The notes below the pieces were generated by a model. It was not told the origin of the DNA, did not search any database, and saw nothing but the letters and a program-made list of their open reading frames with translations. DNA of 64,000 nucleotides. Source: Prevotella sp. E13-27. Its GTDB lineage: Bacteria; Bacteroidota; Bacteroidia; Bacteroidales; Bacteroidaceae. Shown one piece after another: positions 61,768 through 64,000 of the stretch. A program made the position numbers and the translations under genes. The stretch spans positions 186,001 to 250,000 of the forward strand of contig NZ_JALPSC010000002.1 of assembly GCF_023217965.1 (NCBI RefSeq), given 5' to 3'. How positions within the stretch are numbered: the first letter of the stretch is position 1; the number at the start of each line of letters is the position of its first letter.

Positions 61768-63090
61768 ATGAAAAAGATTCTATTACTCATATCCGTTTCT
61801 ATACTGTCGCTCGTGGCTAATGGTCAGACCCGTGACCCAAACAACAAGTATCTGGTATGGACGAACAATATAGTCTTCTCGCAGGAAAAGGTTGATACCG
61901 TCAAGGAGGAAGTGCCTGAGGAAGAGAAAGCTAAGTCTTTCATCGAGAAGTATTTCCGTTATGAGAGCATGTGCGACTGGCGTGAAGGCATGCGCTTCAT
62001 GGTCATTCCCGACAAGAAGGACATGGTCATTCGCACATTTGTTGACAGCATCACGGGCAGACTTGTCAGCAGCATGTCGCTGCGCCATAAGATTATGGTC
62101 TATAAAGGCCATTCTGGCGAAGGTGATCTTCACGAGAGGGTGAACTTCGTGTGCGAAGACGATGGCAAGGCCTACTATTACGAGTTGCCCACGGCAAGCT
62201 TCATGGACTATTGCTACACCAAGACTGGTGTGCCCACACTGGCTTACCTCGGCGATGTGGATACGGCTGTTGAGCAGCTTGTGGGAAAGCGCCTGGTAAC
62301 AAAGTTTCCTAAATACAATGTCGATGTGAGTACCACAAGCTATGGCTACGAGAAAATCGATGTGCCAGTGGGCACTGAGGTTACTGTTGTGGCAGCCGGC
62401 GTGGGAACACGTAACTATCCTGTTAAGCTTATCGTTGCCGACGATACAGGCCGTGAGTTCTTCCAGACGGTAGCCATCAGCTTCACCAATAGTGGCATGC
62501 GCGACGATGAGTTCCTTGAGGAGGATAACCTCAAGCACACCTTCGACGGCTCTTTCGAACTGTTGGGCGATGTTGCCCATGATGAGCAGAAATATCAGAA
62601 GTTCGTTGGCAACAACGTTATGACGCTCTATGAGACCACAATGGATAAGGGTGGTCAGCGTGTTACCGTGCCTCGCATGACCAGCTTCACCATCAGCGCT
62701 ATGCATATTGTACGTGGCACTGAGAATAAAGTTAAGGTCGTTCTTGAGGCTAATGGCGAGAAATATGCCAAGGTCGTTACCTTCGCACGCGAGAATGTTG
62801 CTGGCGACATAGCCGGCATGCGTGAAGACTATTATTATGATCTCTTTGCAAGCGGCAATGTGGGTAACATCAAAGGCGTGAGAAAAGAGAACCTCCCCGA
62901 TATACGCCGTTCTATAATACGTGTGGGCTTCAACGAGGCCGAGGTTAAGCTGGCACTTGGTGAGCCTAACGGTAAGGGAAAGGCCAAGAAAGGCATGTAC
63001 ACCTGGGTGTATAACTCAAATATGAATAGAAAGAACTGTATCGTGTTCTTCAGCAGCAATACCAAGAAGGTTAAGTATGTGAGGAAGTAG
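61768..63090 (+). CDS. Exported protein of unknown function, 440 aa
   Basis: The ATG at 61768 gives a clean signal peptide (ILLLISVSILSLVANGQT); an ATG 18 codons upstream would precede the promoter box. The protein is beta-rich with several hydrophilic segments and no membrane helix after the signal. The C-terminal part (VGFNEAEVKLALGEPNGKGK, then YTWVYNSNMNRKNCIVFF) resembles a SmpA/OmlA-like lipid-interaction motif (G-x-P-x-x-x). No function is assigned. It overlaps the convergent DUF2400 gene by 20 bp. Confidence 0.7.
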   Translation: MKKILLLISVSILSLVANGQTRDPNNKYLVWTNNIVFSQEKVDTVKEEVPEEEKAKSFIEKYFRYESMCDWREGMRFMVIPDKKDMVIRTFVDSITGRLVSSMSLRHKIMVYKGHSGEGDLHERVNFVCEDDGKAYYYELPTASFMDYCYTKTGVPTLAYLGDVDTAVEQLVGKRLVTKFPKYNVDVSTTSYGYEKIDVPVGTEVTVVAAGVGTRNYPVKLIVADDTGREFFQTVAISFTNSGMRDDEFLEEDNLKHTFDGSFELLGDVAHDEQKYQKFVGNNVMTLYETTMDKGGQRVTVPRMTSFTISAMHIVRGTENKVKVVLEANGEKYAKVVTFARENVAGDIAGMREDYYYDLFASGNVGNIKGVRKENLPDIRRSIIRVGFNEAEVKLALGEPNGKGKAKKGMYTWVYNSNMNRKNCIVFFSSNTKKVKYVRK

Positions 63091-63829
63091 CCTCATTCAC
63101 CCCGTAGCCGAAGAGCGCAAAGTCACCTTTCAAAGGATCATCTGGGAAAATCTTAGCGAGTTCTGCTGTCAGTCTGATGGCAGAACTCATGCTTGTTGTA
63201 CGGCTTTTGAGCAGTCCCATGCGCATCGACTGGTTCAGCACGTGGGTGTCCATAGGCATTATTATCGTGCGGCGGTCTATGAAGTCTGCCCATAGTCCGA
63301 TGTCAACGGGCGAGTCGCTTCTCACCATCCATCTAAGGAACATGCACACCCGTTTGCATGCCGACTGCGTGTCCTTGGGCACAACCACGCTTATGCCTTG
63401 TTGTGCGAAATAGTCGCATATGGCCTTTACTACCGACAGCCCGTCAGAGGCATGCTGGCGAACATAGCTGCCCAGTGTGCCGTGTTCTTTAAGCAGATGC
63501 TGGTAGGCGGTGAGAAAACTGTTCATCGTGTCGTTGTTGTATAGCCGGTAGAAGCATCTCGTGTCGCCCTCCTTGAACTGTTGGGCGAAGGCGCCTTTTA
63601 GAACCCACTCGTGAACGTTGCCTTCCGACCACTGTCTTATCAGCTCAATCTTTTTCATGAACTGCTGTCGGCTGCCGTAGCTCAGACATGAAGCAATGAA
63701 AGCCATAGCCTCTTGGTTCTCAGCACCGTTTACCTGATGCATGAACCATGAAGGGTCGCCGTCAAGAAAGTCTTTCGTTTCGTAACGGTTGGCGTGGCTT
63801 ATAAGCACTTCTCTGATGTTCTGTTCCAT
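63071..63829 (-). CDS. DUF2400/TIGR02757 family protein, 252 aa
   Basis: FIASCLSYGSRQQFMKKIEL near residue 45, MFLRWMVRSDSPVDIGLWAD and the metal-like MPMDTHVLNQSMRMGLL with GDFALFGYGVNE at the end match the TIGR02757 family of Bacteroidetes, distantly related to helix-hairpin-helix DNA glycosylases. Function is not established. It lies 17 bp after the ABC ATPase gene on the same strand and may be co-transcribed with it. Confidence 0.88.
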   Translation of the reverse strand: MEQNIREVLISHANRYETKDFLDGDPSWFMHQVNGAENQEAMAFIASCLSYGSRQQFMKKIELIRQWSEGNVHEWVLKGAFAQQFKEGDTRCFYRLYNNDTMNSFLTAYQHLLKEHGTLGSYVRQHASDGLSVVKAICDYFAQQGISVVVPKDTQSACKRVCMFLRWMVRSDSPVDIGLWADFIDRRTIIMPMDTHVLNQSMRMGLLKSRTTSMSSAIRLTAELAKIFPDDPLKGDFALFGYGVNEATSSHT

Positions 63830-63846
63830 TTCTTCTGTGGCTTTTT

Positions 63847-64000
63847 TTATTCTTTCCTCACATTTACCGTGAGCCCTTCGCGGTCAAATTCTATTCCGCT
63901 GCGCTCAACAAACTGGCTTAGCACACCCTCTGCGGCAAGCTCTTTGGCGGTGCCCACGTTCAGCCCATCCTTGTGCATCAGCCAGATGGTGTCAGCCACC
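63847..64000 (-). CDS. ABC transporter ATP-binding protein, C-terminal end (partial)
   Basis: Only the last 51 codons are present; the gene continues beyond the window. The segment ADTIWLMHKDGLNVGTAKEL and the ending FDREGLTVNVRKE match the C-termini of FecE/BtuD-like iron or cobalamin ABC ATPases. The substrate cannot be told from this fragment. Confidence 0.6.
   Translation of the reverse strand, partial: VADTIWLMHKDGLNVGTAKELAAEGVLSQFVERSGIEFDREGLTVNVRKE

Overview
The window comes from a member of the Bacteroidales, most likely Prevotella or a close relative. The evidence is the promoter style (TTTG, about 20 bp, TAnnTTTG, with no strong Shine-Dalgarno sites), the gene families (DUF4348, DUF3943, TIGR02757, an exbB-exbD-exbD cluster, a Bacteroidetes-type PNP/LpxK/SppA/ThiL operon) and several short Bacteroidetes-type intergenic repeats. 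Genus is an inference; no rRNA gene is present.

Positions 1-18454 are the right end of an integrated tailed phage. In order on the + strand it holds the end of a tape-measure protein, a large tail/baseplate protein, a small protein, a second tail protein, a 2625-residue receptor-binding-type protein, a complete diversity-generating retroelement (DGR), an IS4-family insertion, a small unknown gene and an amidase endolysin. A tyrosine integrase on the - strand follows, next to tRNA-Phe. The left end of the prophage lies outside the window. Phage genes favour AGA/AGG for Arg, unlike the chromosomal genes, which favour CGT/CGC.

The DGR is the main find. The last codons of the giant gene carry a variable repeat (VR, 12885-12999). 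A template repeat (TR, 13143-13257) lies 143 bp downstream of it. The two differ at 11 of 115 positions, and 10 of these are adenines in the TR. A reverse transcriptase with YCDD and SQ motifs follows (13455-14924). The DNA between VR and RT is full of complementary segments: a GACA-loop hairpin after VR, a 10-bp inverted repeat linking the VR flank to both TR flanks, a stem closing the TR, and a GNRA-loop hairpin in the spacer. No Avd-like gene is seen. An IS4-family element (14891-16201, 9-bp target duplication) has landed in the last sense codon of the RT gene and replaced its natural end with 11 IS-encoded residues.

Positions 18455-64000 are chromosomal. They include: tRNA-Phe; a pair of exported proteins; the sppA-lpxK-PNP-thiL operon, with a heptanucleotide repeat inside thiL; pectin-type glycosidases (GH28, GH2) followed by a sugar kinase/nucleotidyltransferase fusion; pfkA; a DUF3943 outer-membrane protein; tex; an Lrp/AsnC regulator; an energy-transduction cluster (ExbB, membrane protein, two ExbD); DUF1963; flotillin; a GT4 glycosyltransferase; pheS; a lipoprotein; and an AAA-CYTH fusion. 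The right part holds DUF4348, murB, a metallo-hydrolase, a PAS-like membrane protein, a three-gene envelope cluster, SPOR, ruvX, def, a TPR protein, an EcsC-like protein, a polysaccharide export lipoprotein, an MscS channel, a DUF2400 protein and the end of an ABC ATPase. No CRISPR array, rRNA gene or SusCD pair was seen.
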